Positions 8,608 through 17,193 of a stretch of DNA of 57,930 nt are shown piece after piece (the stretch's first letter is position 1; every line of letters begins with the position of its first letter). Source of the stretch: Leptospiraceae bacterium. GTDB taxonomy: Bacteria; Spirochaetota; Leptospiria; Leptospirales; Leptonemataceae. The stretch lies in assembly GCA_002717505.1 (NCBI GenBank), contig PBEB01000022.1, positions 170,725 to 228,654 on the forward strand, written 5' to 3'. Position numbers and translations under genes: made by a program. Below the pieces are notes generated by a model that was not told the DNA's origin, searched no databases, and was given only the letters and a program-made list of their open reading frames with translations.

Positions 8608-10416
8608 ATGGAATCGAAAAAATCAGGATTAATCAGTCGCAAGAAGCTTCTTGCAGCCCTCGGTGGTATGGCGGCAGCAGGAGTATCCTATCAGTTTCTT
8701 AAAAGCGAAGACTCCGGTCTGGGATCCATTCCGGCCAAACGAAATATTGATCCTGCGATATTTCGACCGAAGGGGCCTCGGAGCGTTCGAAGGGTAGCAG
8801 GGGCCGCCGATAGGACTCTGCTCAAGGACGGCTACATCGTAGATGGTAGCGGAAAGACAGGGTTCGTTGGAGATCTGATGATTCGTGGGGACAAAGTGGA
8901 ACTTGTTACCAGGGATGATATTCAGTTTAACGGAAGGACCATGAATTGCTCCGGTTTGGTGGTTGCTCCGGGCTTTATAGATCCTCATTCCCATATGGAT
9001 GAGATTATCGCCGAGAATGGAAGAGAGAACCTGAAGCTACCGTTTACTGAGCAGGGTATCACCACCATTATTGTGGGCAACTGCGGTCATGGTATTGCGG
9101 CCATCGATCCGGATGGCGGACATCAGGATTTGCTGGAAAAGGGGCTCGCCGGCAAATCAGCCGAAGCCTGGACATCCTATGACCAGTATTTTAATCATCT
9201 CTCGCGCACGGCATTAACCCACAACGTAGCGGCCATGGCCGGTCATGGCACCACGCGAACCAGCATTCATGGATTTAATGCTGAGCCATTAACATCTGAC
9301 AAGAAACGTCGTCTAATCTACCTTCTTGAACAAGCCATGGATGAAGGGTCCCTGGGCGTTTCTTTTGGCCTTCAATACGAGCCCGGTGTATTCACTCCTC
9401 TGGATGAGCTCTCGCTGGTCGCCCGTTCCGTAGCCGCAAAGGATCGTATTGTAAGCAGTCACATGAAGGCCTACTCCACCATTTCCGGTACCTATCCTTT
9501 GAAACCCTTTGGCCGGCCGCATAATCTTCTTGCCATAGATGATATGCTGAAAATTGCGAAGGATACAGATGTGCGAATGCAGCTTTCGCACTTGATATTC
9601 GTAGGCTCATCAACATGGGATACATGTGATGAAGCTCTCAGCCTGGTGGACCAGGGTATTGCCTCCGGGCTGGATTTGATGTTTGATACCTACTCCTACC
9701 ATTGTGGATTTTCAGTGATCAACGTACTTTATCCGGAATGGTTTCTGGCACGGGTTCCGGATGTATATCGCGATAGCTGGGCTCTGCTTCGCCTTCGAGC
9801 TGAACTGGAATTGATTGTCGCATTACTCGGATTCGGATACGAAAATGTACAGGTGTTGAATACCAAACATCCTGCTCTAGAGCAGTACAATGGAATGTTT
9901 CTCAAAGATATTGCAGATGCCAGAGGTCTTAGCCAGTTCGACAATTTCCTGGATGTCACAGAGAAAAGCGAAGGCCGAGCCGTGGTTCTGAATCACAGAT
10001 ATAGCAGTCAGGAAAACATCAAAAAGCTGATGAAACATCCAGCTGCTCTATATATGACCGATGCTCTGGTATATGATGAAGGTGCGCAAAACCCGGCCTC
10101 CTTTGGTTGCTATCCGAGGTTTCTCCAATTTGCCCGGGACTTTGATCTCATGACTCTGGAGGCCTGCGTTTCGAAAATGACCGGCGCTGTGGCGGAGCGG
10201 TTTCAACTTCCTCGACGGGGATTTCTGAAAGAGGGTCATTTTGCAGATATTACAATCTTTGATTGGGCGAATATATCGGATCGGAATACGAGAGAAGTCA
10301 CAAATAATAGACCGGCGGGCATCAAAACAGTATTCATGAATGGTCGCCAGATTCTGGATAACGGTCAGGCTCAAACCGGGTTAGCTCATGGTAGGGTTAT
10401 TCGCGGGAATGCATGA
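8608..10416 (+). CDS. N-acyl-D-amino-acid deacylase-like amidohydrolase
   Basis: Metal-dependent hydrolase of the D-aminoacylase branch of the amidohydrolase superfamily, 602 residues from the ATG at 8608. Metal-site motifs are visible in order: GFIDPHSHMD, VGNCGHG (the cysteine ligand typical of D-aminoacylases), SSHMKAYS, MQLSHLIFVG, and the late MTDALVYDEG with the catalytic aspartate. The C-terminus holds the usual GHFADITIFDW composite-domain strand. Residues 7-30 (SRKKLLAALGGMAAAG) form a hydrophobic, Tat-like leader with RK instead of RR, so export or membrane anchoring is possible. In-frame TTG and ATG codons at 8581 and 8590 are less convincing starts. Exact substrate unknown. Confidence 0.85.
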   Translation: MESKKSGLISRKKLLAALGGMAAAGVSYQFLKSEDSGLGSIPAKRNIDPAIFRPKGPRSVRRVAGAADRTLLKDGYIVDGSGKTGFVGDLMIRGDKVELVTRDDIQFNGRTMNCSGLVVAPGFIDPHSHMDEIIAENGRENLKLPFTEQGITTIIVGNCGHGIAAIDPDGGHQDLLEKGLAGKSAEAWTSYDQYFNHLSRTALTHNVAAMAGHGTTRTSIHGFNAEPLTSDKKRRLIYLLEQAMDEGSLGVSFGLQYEPGVFTPLDELSLVARSVAAKDRIVSSHMKAYSTISGTYPLKPFGRPHNLLAIDDMLKIAKDTDVRMQLSHLIFVGSSTWDTCDEALSLVDQGIASGLDLMFDTYSYHCGFSVINVLYPEWFLARVPDVYRDSWALLRLRAELELIVALLGFGYENVQVLNTKHPALEQYNGMFLKDIADARGLSQFDNFLDVTEKSEGRAVVLNHRYSSQENIKKLMKHPAALYMTDALVYDEGAQNPASFGCYPRFLQFARDFDLMTLEACVSKMTGAVAERFQLPRRGFLKEGHFADITIFDWANISDRNTREVTNNRPAGIKTVFMNGRQILDNGQAQTGLAHGRVIRGNA

Positions 10417-10535
10417 GTTTATCAGTCCTTTATGCTTGTAGCCTTTTGTATGCATAGGTCTTGCGTTCAGCGTATTGGCTTACGAGTCGGAATTCAATTG
10501 CTCAACCCGACCGCGGACTGACTCAGTAACTTGTG

Positions 10536-10931
10536 CTACTTCGCTGACGTAGCAAGACTAAAGTTCACTCTTCCCTGCCTGCGAACCAGGTCCATGGCCG
10601 CTATCACGCTACTATAGGGAGCTTCGGAATCTCCCAATATACGCACTTCGCGTTCGCTGTTCTTTTCTAGCTCCAGGGCAAGCTTCTTCTCAATTTGCTC
10701 CAGGCTCAGCGTTTCTTCTCCGAGGCGGAACTGCCCGGATTTCTCTACAAAGATGTCCAGTGTGTTTTCCCCCTGGTGCTGGGCCGTTTCTGACTGAGGG
10801 AGGTTCACCTGAATTGACGGTTGCTTGCCCAGCGTTGAATTCAGCAAAAAGTAAGCAAGGAGCAGAAAAATCACATCTACCATGGCTGCCAGATCAATGG
10901 CGGATTTGGTTTCAAGTAATGGCTTTTGCAT
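10536..10931 (-). CDS. exbD: ExbD/TolR family energy-transducing protein
   Basis: 131-residue partner of ExbB that couples proton motive force to TonB. It has a short cytoplasmic N-terminus, one membrane span (about residues 15-33, AMVDVIFLLLAYFLL) containing the essential membrane aspartate (MVDVIF), and a periplasmic domain ending in SVIAAMDLVRRQGRVNFSLAT, the standard ExbD ending. Its start overlaps the end of exbB by 20 bases, showing translational coupling. Last gene of the iron-uptake operon. Confidence 0.92.
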   Translation of the reverse strand: MQKPLLETKSAIDLAAMVDVIFLLLAYFLLNSTLGKQPSIQVNLPQSETAQHQGENTLDIFVEKSGQFRLGEETLSLEQIEKKLALELEKNSEREVRILGDSEAPYSSVIAAMDLVRRQGRVNFSLATSAK

Positions 10932-11571
10932 GTTGTTGCTCGCCTTTCTGTCTCTTCTCTGATATTGTTTGTTTCAGCAAATCGGAGAGAAGATTTGCCT
11001 CTTCAAAGTATGCATTGGCCCTGCTGACGAAGTGATTGTATGCGATCAAGGATGGAATGGCTACAATGAGCCCCATCGACGTTGTGATCAGGGCTTCGTC
11101 AATGCCTCCCATTAATTGATTGCTTTGCACGTTTGTCTCGGCAAAGGCCTGGAACGATTTAATCATACCTGTGACCGTGCCCAGTAAGCCCAGAAGGGGG
11201 GAAATAGTGCTGATCGTTCCCAGAGTAGGCAGATAACGCTTTAGCTGACGGGCTGCGATGTGCTGACTCAGTTCCAATGCCATTTCGTACTCAGAATCCC
11301 CCGTTGGGTCTGACTCAATCCGTTCCAGAGCAGGCAGGATCTGCGAGAAACCGGGGTGTGATTTGCTCCGTGCCTCGCTGAACTCGTATGCTGGAACGTA
11401 GGAATCAGCCTGCAGCAATTCCTGAAAATGCGAAAGCTCTTCCTCTTCAAGCGGCTTGAGCTGGACTAAGAGCTTAAAAGCGCGTTCCATAATGATTCCT
11501 GCGGCGAGGATTGAGGCCAGTACGATGAGACCGGGTACAAGCCATGCGGGTAGGTTTAGTAATTCGTTCAT
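10912..11571 (-). CDS. exbB: ExbB/TolQ/MotA family proton channel protein
   Basis: 219-residue inner-membrane proton channel subunit. It has three hydrophobic spans: one at the N-terminus (residues 10-30) and two in the MotA/TolQ/ExbB domain (about 125-150 and 165-190). The conserved stretch TLGTISTISPLLGLLGTVTGMI and the GGIDEALITTSMGLIVAIPSL segment are diagnostic. The start codon overlaps the tonB stop as ATGA. It would form the ExbB-ExbD motor that drives the TonB-dependent receptor upstream in the operon. Confidence 0.93.
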   Translation of the reverse strand: MNELLNLPAWLVPGLIVLASILAAGIIMERAFKLLVQLKPLEEEELSHFQELLQADSYVPAYEFSEARSKSHPGFSQILPALERIESDPTGDSEYEMALELSQHIAARQLKRYLPTLGTISTISPLLGLLGTVTGMIKSFQAFAETNVQSNQLMGGIDEALITTSMGLIVAIPSLIAYNHFVSRANAYFEEANLLSDLLKQTISEKRQKGEQQHAKAIT

Positions 11572-12086
11572 TCGTTCTCCTTATTCTTCAGTCGGAAGCG
11601 AAAGTTCAAAGAAACCTGCTCCGTTCCCTCGCCCGGGCGAAAGCGATGGCTTCTGACCCCTGAGAGGGCCGCTTCATCAAGGACTCCGTAACCGGAGCTT
11701 CGAATGACACTGGCTTCCAGAACGGTGCCATCCGGCGCGATGCGAGACTGAACCGTAACAACTCCTTCCCAGCCCATTTTTCGGGCCATACGTGGGTAGA
11801 CGATATGGTTCCAGACCGAGATAACCTCCTGTCTCAGCACATCGGAACTGAATCTGCTGGTGGAAACCGGATTGCCTCCGCCATCGGCCGGGGGGCCCTT
11901 TCCTGCATCCTGGATTTCAGGTTCCGCATTCGTCGTTGAGACGCGGAAGCTCGGTGTAGGGGAGGCCTGACTTGAAACCTCCATGTCCCGCTCCTCCGAC
12001 GGTTTCTGGATCAGCGGGAACAGGAAGACTGAGTGAATTGCCAGAGATAAGCCTAAAAACAGCCTGAGGTTCAGATGATCAGTCAA
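11568..12086 (-). CDS. tonB: TonB family protein
   Basis: 172-residue periplasm-spanning energy transducer. A hydrophobic anchor lies at residues 8-25 (LRLFLGLSLAIHSVFLFPL). The linker (about 27-85) is short and contains no long X-Pro repeat, unlike classical TonB. The C-terminal TonB domain runs from YPRMARKMGWEGVVTVQSRI through SGYGVLDEAALSGVRSHRF to the end. It lies 16 bases after the receptor gene and overlaps exbB by 4 bases. With so short a linker, the reach across the periplasm may be limited. Confidence 0.88.
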   Translation of the reverse strand: MTDHLNLRLFLGLSLAIHSVFLFPLIQKPSEERDMEVSSQASPTPSFRVSTTNAEPEIQDAGKGPPADGGGNPVSTSRFSSDVLRQEVISVWNHIVYPRMARKMGWEGVVTVQSRIAPDGTVLEASVIRSSGYGVLDEAALSGVRSHRFRPGEGTEQVSLNFRFRLKNKENE

Positions 12087-12102
12087 GATCGCAGGCCCAT
12101 AC

Positions 12103-14451
12103 TCAAAAATTGAGTTTCAATGACACTATCGCTTCGAAAGGTCGACCTTCGATAATGCCATTCCTGGAGTTTGCCGATTCGTAGTATCGACGGTTTGTGA
12201 CGTTCTTCATAGTCAATGAAAGTTTACCCTGTTCCATGCGATAATACAGCAGCGCGCTACCAATCGTATACTCTGGCAAAACCAGTTCATTGGCTTCCTG
12301 CGCATATCTGGAAGATACATGATAAACTCCTCCACCCAGACCCAGACCCTGCAGCGAACCGGATTGAAACTCATATACTATCCAGGCGTTTCCATTAAAC
12401 TCTGGCACGAGCCCCGGACGATTCCCCTCCAGAAGTTTCTGACCGGTGGTTGGATCAATTGTGTCGTCGCGGGTAATCTTCGCATCGATGTAGCCATAGG
12501 ATGCGATGAGGTTCAGGCCGGCCACAGGGGTAGCCAGAATGTCAATCTCTGCTCCTCTATGGACATGCTCGCCGGACTGAATGAGTTGCCCAACGTTGAA
12601 AGGATCCTGGATGACTACATTGGTTTTTGTAATTTCAAACCCAGTAACGGTAGCAATCAAGTCTTCACCGAAAAGCTGGAGCTTGAAGCCGCCTTCGTAT
12701 CCAACCGAGCGAATGGGCCTGGGAACCAATTTGCTGCCGATGATTGTAGTAAAATCATGATTATAGGACTCAGAGGCACTGACGAAGAAGGATAGAAACT
12801 TCCATGGTCTGATTAGAATTCCAGCCTGCGGACTCAGGAAATCACCTTTGATTTCGGTTTCTTCAGGATTCGTATAGAGCGTGCTGGCGATGGATGGGAT
12901 GAAAAAGAGCATCTCTCTGTATTTGTAATTCTCATCGTGAATCGTTGCAGCTACATGATCATAGCGCAGTCCGGCGCTGATATGCAGAAAATCACCGAAG
13001 GACACTTGATAGCGTCCATACGCTCCGCCGTAGTTCGCCCTCAGTGTCTGCTCTACCGGCAGGGGGGAGGCCAGACTCGTAGGGTCCGCCGGAGGATCGA
13101 AGTATTGAAGGTAGAGGATCTTCTCAAGACCCTCCTGATTTACTGCTGCACGCTCCGCCGGACTCAGATAAATGTCTCGGCTACCTGCATCCAATAAATT
13201 GTCCGCTACATGGGCTCGGTAATAGGCATGAGCCAGGTCCAGTCCAAAGTGAGGTCGGTGGGTAATATCTCCGCTTTTGAATTTTCCGCTAAGGCTGACC
13301 TGGGTATTGTAGCTGCCCATGTAATAGGCTCGATCGGCGAAAGCACGGTCCGTAGTGCGATTGTCTGCCTGGATACCGTTGTTATAGAAGATGCCTTCCG
13401 TGACCGAAGCCGATTCCCCCCGCGTGCGATGCTGCAATAGCCAGTTCCCGAAATCGGTTTCCCAGTTATATCCGAAACTTCCCTGATTCTGTTCATTCAG
13501 GTTATCATTCTTGTTTCCGAAATAGGTCTTGCTATTGATCATCGGGTCCACTGTGTACTCATGGGGAAACAGCTCTTTGGCCGGATACAGCTGTTGCATG
13601 ATGGCAGGAGTCACTGCATTGTAGGTGTCCCTGGCTGCGGCCGTGTATGGATCCTTAATGGATGGAACTCCCCAGTCATTAACTGCATTATCCTCCTGGT
13701 AATGTGCATAGAATGTAAGCGTCGATGATGGAGTGACCAGCCATGTGATGGCAGGAGCAAAGAAAACTCGGTCCGATTGCACTTCATCGCGAAAGCTCTC
13801 AGAGGATCGATACACTGCGATGGTTCGATAGAGCAGAGTCCGGTCTTCGTTTAAGGGTCCTGTGAAATCTGCTATGGCGTTGTAATTGTTCCATCGGCCA
13901 TGGCTCAGTTCCAGCTCGTACGCTGCCTCGCCTTGAGGCTTTTTTGTGACAAGGTTAAGAACTCCGCCCGGTTCTACTGCGCCGAAAGTCACAGAGGCCG
14001 GCCCTTTCAGAACCTCTATCCTGCTAAACTGGGCCATCTCCCGGGGCGCGAAACCCACGACAGTGGTGATATTAGGCTGCCCATCGATCAGCAGATTCGT
14101 GAGCTGAAATCCCCGTATGGAAATGGAATCCCTTATGTTTGCACCGGGAAATTTCTCTGTTACGTTACTTACGTTTCGAGAAGCGTCCCGAAGATTTGTG
14201 ACCTGTTGATCTCGAAACACCTTTTCGGGGACGACCTGCACAGAATGCGGATCATCCATAATATCAACATCTGATTTCAGTACGCCGGGAGCTTTATTTC
14301 GTATGTATCGTCCATCATCCTCCGGTTCTGCTTCGATGACAATTTCATCATCCTCAGCAACCAGAGGGTTGACCAGGGATGTCACCATCAAGAATGCGAA
14401 TATATACGATAATCTCCAGTGGATCCGGAACCATTTAATCCTATTTTTCAT
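12103..14451 (-). CDS. TonB-dependent siderophore receptor
   Basis: Outer-membrane ferric-siderophore receptor of the FhuA/FpvA type (TIGR01783-like), 782 residues. A signal peptide ends near residue 32 (PLVA). A TonB-box-like DEIVIEAEP follows directly. The plug domain spans about 50-170, with SISIRGFQLTNLLIDGQPN and the strongly conserved IEVLKGPASVTFGAVEPGGVLNLVTKKP-type segment. The remainder is the 22-stranded barrel, ending in a terminal phenylalanine (KLNF), as required for outer-membrane insertion. It sits between a PepSY protein and tonB-exbB-exbD, giving a complete uptake route across the outer membrane; no inner-membrane ABC transporter is in the window. The siderophore is unknown. 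Confidence 0.93.
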   Translation of the reverse strand: MKNRIKWFRIHWRLSYIFAFLMVTSLVNPLVAEDDEIVIEAEPEDDGRYIRNKAPGVLKSDVDIMDDPHSVQVVPEKVFRDQQVTNLRDASRNVSNVTEKFPGANIRDSISIRGFQLTNLLIDGQPNITTVVGFAPREMAQFSRIEVLKGPASVTFGAVEPGGVLNLVTKKPQGEAAYELELSHGRWNNYNAIADFTGPLNEDRTLLYRTIAVYRSSESFRDEVQSDRVFFAPAITWLVTPSSTLTFYAHYQEDNAVNDWGVPSIKDPYTAAARDTYNAVTPAIMQQLYPAKELFPHEYTVDPMINSKTYFGNKNDNLNEQNQGSFGYNWETDFGNWLLQHRTRGESASVTEGIFYNNGIQADNRTTDRAFADRAYYMGSYNTQVSLSGKFKSGDITHRPHFGLDLAHAYYRAHVADNLLDAGSRDIYLSPAERAAVNQEGLEKILYLQYFDPPADPTSLASPLPVEQTLRANYGGAYGRYQVSFGDFLHISAGLRYDHVAATIHDENYKYREMLFFIPSIASTLYTNPEETEIKGDFLSPQAGILIRPWKFLSFFVSASESYNHDFTTIIGSKLVPRPIRSVGYEGGFKLQLFGEDLIATVTGFEITKTNVVIQDPFNVGQLIQSGEHVHRGAEIDILATPVAGLNLIASYGYIDAKITRDDTIDPTTGQKLLEGNRPGLVPEFNGNAWIVYEFQSGSLQGLGLGGGVYHVSSRYAQEANELVLPEYTIGSALLYYRMEQGKLSLTMKNVTNRRYYESANSRNGIIEGRPFEAIVSLKLNF

Positions 14452-14749
14452 TTATCTCCTCGCTATGAGCGCTTGCTTGTTGGGCTTCTGCGGAATGGCG
14501 TTTTTGCGATACTCCGCGAAATAAATAGTAGAACAGTATTGCTGGAGTTATGGCCGCCAGTGCATGGCCGAGGACGTAGCTCAGGCTTCCGGGGCCAGAA
14601 TGAAATATCAGAAGGACTAAAGCTGCTAGAAAGGATAGTGCCAGGATAGAAGGCACGACATAGAGTCCCAGGCTACGCCGATGACCAGAATGCGAAACAG
14701 AATCGGGGCTGGATCCATTCATAAGGTATGATGCGAATTGCTTTATCAT
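14441..14749 (-). CDS. Small membrane protein of siderophore operon
   Basis: 102 residues with two predicted membrane helices (about residues 28-50 and 58-78) and a polar C-terminal tail. I do not recognise a family with confidence; small two-helix proteins such as DUF3649/DUF3325 occupy the same position next to PepSY proteins in proteobacterial ferric-siderophore operons, so an accessory role in iron release or reduction is an inference from context. Its end overlaps the receptor start by 11 bases, and it begins 7 bases after the PepSY gene. Confidence 0.65.
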   Translation of the reverse strand: MIKQFASYLMNGSSPDSVSHSGHRRSLGLYVVPSILALSFLAALVLLIFHSGPGSLSYVLGHALAAITPAILFYYLFRGVSQKRHSAEAQQASAHSEEINEK

Positions 14750-14756
14750 AATCCAA

Positions 14757-15992
14757 TTAATCTCTCGGTTTCAGGGAAGGGGCCCGGGTTTCCGTAGAAG
14801 GGTCGCCAGTATTTGCGCCAGTGCCAATTGTCGGCTGCTTCTTTGAAGATCGCGGATCCCTTCCACGGCCGCGTCGACGCAGATACAAAATGAAACCGGT
14901 TATTGCAAGGGTCCCGGAGGAAAGACCCAGAACGGAATAGACGATTCGCAGTGCTAGTCCTCCGAAGTCCCCGAAGTGCAGGGGCTGCGAAACATACACC
15001 GCTTCTATAAACCAGGGGATATCCACTACCCGGGAAAGTTTTCCTGAATAGGCGTCAATGAGCGCCACGTGCGGGAGCCGCGAAAAGAAATATCCTGCTT
15101 CGTATGCGATAGCGGCGTAATGATGTTCCCCCTGGAGCTGACCCGGAAAGTAGATCCAGCGAACAGTCCCAGGAAGTGCATCGCTGGACACATCGAGAAT
15201 TCGTTCTACGGAAACCCGGGGGCCGTCCGTGGATTGGGGAGGTTCCAGGGAACTAATTACTGTGTAGCTGTAGACATTGACCAGAAATTGACCCAGTGTT
15301 AATAGCAGGCCAGTGCCCGCCATCAACAGGTTGAATACGAGAGTGGCGATACCGATGAGCTTATGCAGATCCGCCATCCAGAGACGAATTGGCACGTTCA
15401 TTCGGATCATCCCGAATAAGAGGCCTTTCATGAAGGGGCCGTATATGATCAGGCCCGTGACGGTGGAAATGAAGAAAGCTACCGCGATGAACCCAAGGAA
15501 AATTTGGCCCATCGTTCCCGCGAATAGGTTCGCATGTAGGTACCAGATCCACTCCGGAATATCTATCTCTTCGCCTTCGCCGGCGTACTGACCTGTGCCA
15601 GGATCAAAGAAGAATTCTAAATGATCTGGCCCATTCTCCGCTCGTTCCTCTGGATTCCCCTCGGAAGGTACTCTTTGGAGCTCAAAAAAGAATGCAAAGT
15701 GTTCCGGATCTTCCGCATGTTCGGCGGGGGTGGGAATTCCCAGGAAAGCCGGACGATAACCTGAATGTCTTGAATTAATCTCCTGAAGGATGGGAGATAC
15801 TTCGGCGGATCTGAGGGATGCAGGATCATCTGTCTCGATGACAAGCGGCATCTCTGGACCGATGGCCTCATGCAGCTCATGCACAAAAACCAGGATGCTG
15901 CCGGTAATACTGAGTATGAAGATGTTCAATCCGGAAAGTAGTCCGGTCCAGACATGCCATTTATGAATCTTTCGAACGGTTTCTGATTTCAT
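14757..15992 (-). CDS. PepSY-associated transmembrane protein (putative siderophore-iron reductase)
   Basis: 411-residue PepSY-TM protein. The opening KIHKWHVWTGLLSGLNIFILSITGSILVF is the family signature, with histidines that may bind haem. Further spans lie around residues 150-185, 205-240 and 350-372. An acidic periplasmic PepSY segment sits between the first two spans. Proteins of this family accompany siderophore receptors and are thought to reduce ferric iron in the periplasm. It is the first gene of a six-gene operon and begins about 130 bases from the divergent regulator. Confidence 0.88.
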   Translation of the reverse strand: MKSETVRKIHKWHVWTGLLSGLNIFILSITGSILVFVHELHEAIGPEMPLVIETDDPASLRSAEVSPILQEINSRHSGYRPAFLGIPTPAEHAEDPEHFAFFFELQRVPSEGNPEERAENGPDHLEFFFDPGTGQYAGEGEEIDIPEWIWYLHANLFAGTMGQIFLGFIAVAFFISTVTGLIIYGPFMKGLLFGMIRMNVPIRLWMADLHKLIGIATLVFNLLMAGTGLLLTLGQFLVNVYSYTVISSLEPPQSTDGPRVSVERILDVSSDALPGTVRWIYFPGQLQGEHHYAAIAYEAGYFFSRLPHVALIDAYSGKLSRVVDIPWFIEAVYVSQPLHFGDFGGLALRIVYSVLGLSSGTLAITGFILYLRRRGRGRDPRSSKKQPTIGTGANTGDPSTETRAPSLKPRD

Positions 15993-16040
15993 CCCTGTAG
16001 ACGATTCCGCTGGCCCCCACAGGGACCGAATCTACATTGG

Positions 16041-16060
16041 ATTAAATCTCATTCTCAATT
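16041..16060. promoter_or_regulatory. Candidate Fur-like operator
   Basis: On the minus strand AATTGAGAATGAGATTTAAT resembles overlapping GATAAT-type hexamers of a Fur box (ATTGAG-AATGAG-ATTTAA). It lies in the divergent region between the iron operon and the AraC gene, where an iron repressor would act. The match is partial, and spirochaete Fur/PerR sites can differ, so this is tentative. Confidence 0.35.
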
Positions 16061-16123
16061 AGATGTCATCCGGCTGGATCAATCCGGAAACTTTTTTTGA
16101 TCCCCGGGAAACTCAGGAGTCAG

Positions 16124-17167
16124 GTGGATTTCACAGGCGCCCTTATTCTATTCGGTGGATTGCTATCCTTTCTGATGGCCGCAGGACTGATGCTCAGGAG
16201 GAACCGAGAGCCGGGCCGATGGACACCCATCTGGTTGCTTCTATCGGTGGGAACCTGGCAATTCCTGGGGGGATTGTACGCCTGGCTGGCCGGCAATAGT
16301 TTGGAATCTGTGGCTCGTGCCAGTCATCATCTGGCAGTGGTGTCCTACTTCTGGACCGGACCATTCTTGTACCGCTATCTTCAGGAGACCCTGGCCCAGC
16401 CCACCGGTCGATTCTGGATCCATCTGGCTCCCGGCTCGCTGGCAGCGGTAGCATTCATTGTCCATTTAGCATTGTTTGGTCATCGGTTGTCTTCCGATGC
16501 ATATCTGTTTATGCCGGTTCCGCTCACTCTTGCCTATGCCTCCGCGGTTTCCATGGCCATTTACGGTTTGATCTGTGTAGTGAGAGTTTTTGCTCTCTGG
16601 AAGAACCCGGGATCATTACCTCCGGAAGTAGTGCGTTCCCTTGGTCTGGTATTGCTACTGACTCTTTTCTTGAGCGTTGTTGAAGTCCTTTCGCCGGGCG
16701 ATGCCCTGAACGTGATGGTGAGTTTTCTGCTGGCTGCATTGTTTCTCCTGGGAAGCCGGTATCCGGAGTTTCTGTCTATAATTCGAGATGAAGCCGAGGG
16801 CCGACGATACATTCATTCGCATTTGCATGGATTGTCCCTGGAGTCTCTGGAAAGCCAATTGAACGATCTTATGGAGTTGGAAGAGTTGTTCAAAGATGAA
16901 TCTCTGAGTATGCCCGATCTAGCTCAGAGGCTGGATATCAGTCACCACCAATTGTCGGAGCTTCTGAATACCAGATTTGGAAAGAGCTTCTACTCCTTTC
17001 TGAATGGGCACAGGGTCCGCCATGCCATGCAATTACTGAAGGAGCGTCGGGACCTTTCTGTCAGCGCAGTGGGTTACGAGTCTGGATTTAATTCAAATTC
17101 ATCTTTTTATGAAGCGTTCCGCCGTGTATCCGGCCTCTCACCCGGTCAGTTCAGAAAGACCGAATAA
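16124..17167 (+). CDS. Membrane-anchored AraC family transcriptional regulator
   Basis: N-terminal half (residues 1-215) carries about seven hydrophobic helices; the C-terminal 100 residues are an AraC/XylS double helix-turn-helix (first HTH MPDLAQRLDISHHQLSELL, second LSVSAVGYESGFNSNSSFYEAFRRVSGLSPGQFR). It therefore probably senses a signal in or across the inner membrane and binds DNA without release. The GTG at 16124 has AGGAG just upstream and begins right before the first helix; an in-frame TTG at 16097 is the alternative. Divergent position suggests control of the siderophore operon. Cytoplasmic siderophore-sensing AraC regulators (PchR/YbtA) are known for such loci; this membrane form is different. 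Confidence 0.85.
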   Translation: MDFTGALILFGGLLSFLMAAGLMLRRNREPGRWTPIWLLLSVGTWQFLGGLYAWLAGNSLESVARASHHLAVVSYFWTGPFLYRYLQETLAQPTGRFWIHLAPGSLAAVAFIVHLALFGHRLSSDAYLFMPVPLTLAYASAVSMAIYGLICVVRVFALWKNPGSLPPEVVRSLGLVLLLTLFLSVVEVLSPGDALNVMVSFLLAALFLLGSRYPEFLSIIRDEAEGRRYIHSHLHGLSLESLESQLNDLMELEELFKDESLSMPDLAQRLDISHHQLSELLNTRFGKSFYSFLNGHRVRHAMQLLKERRDLSVSAVGYESGFNSNSSFYEAFRRVSGLSPGQFRKTE

Positions 17168-17193
17168 GAGAGCCGGAAAACCAGTCCTACCGC

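Noticed and set aside
12319-12795. 158-codon plus-strand ORF opposite the siderophore receptor
   Set aside because: Shadow of the receptor gene; the receptor frame carries all conserved motifs.
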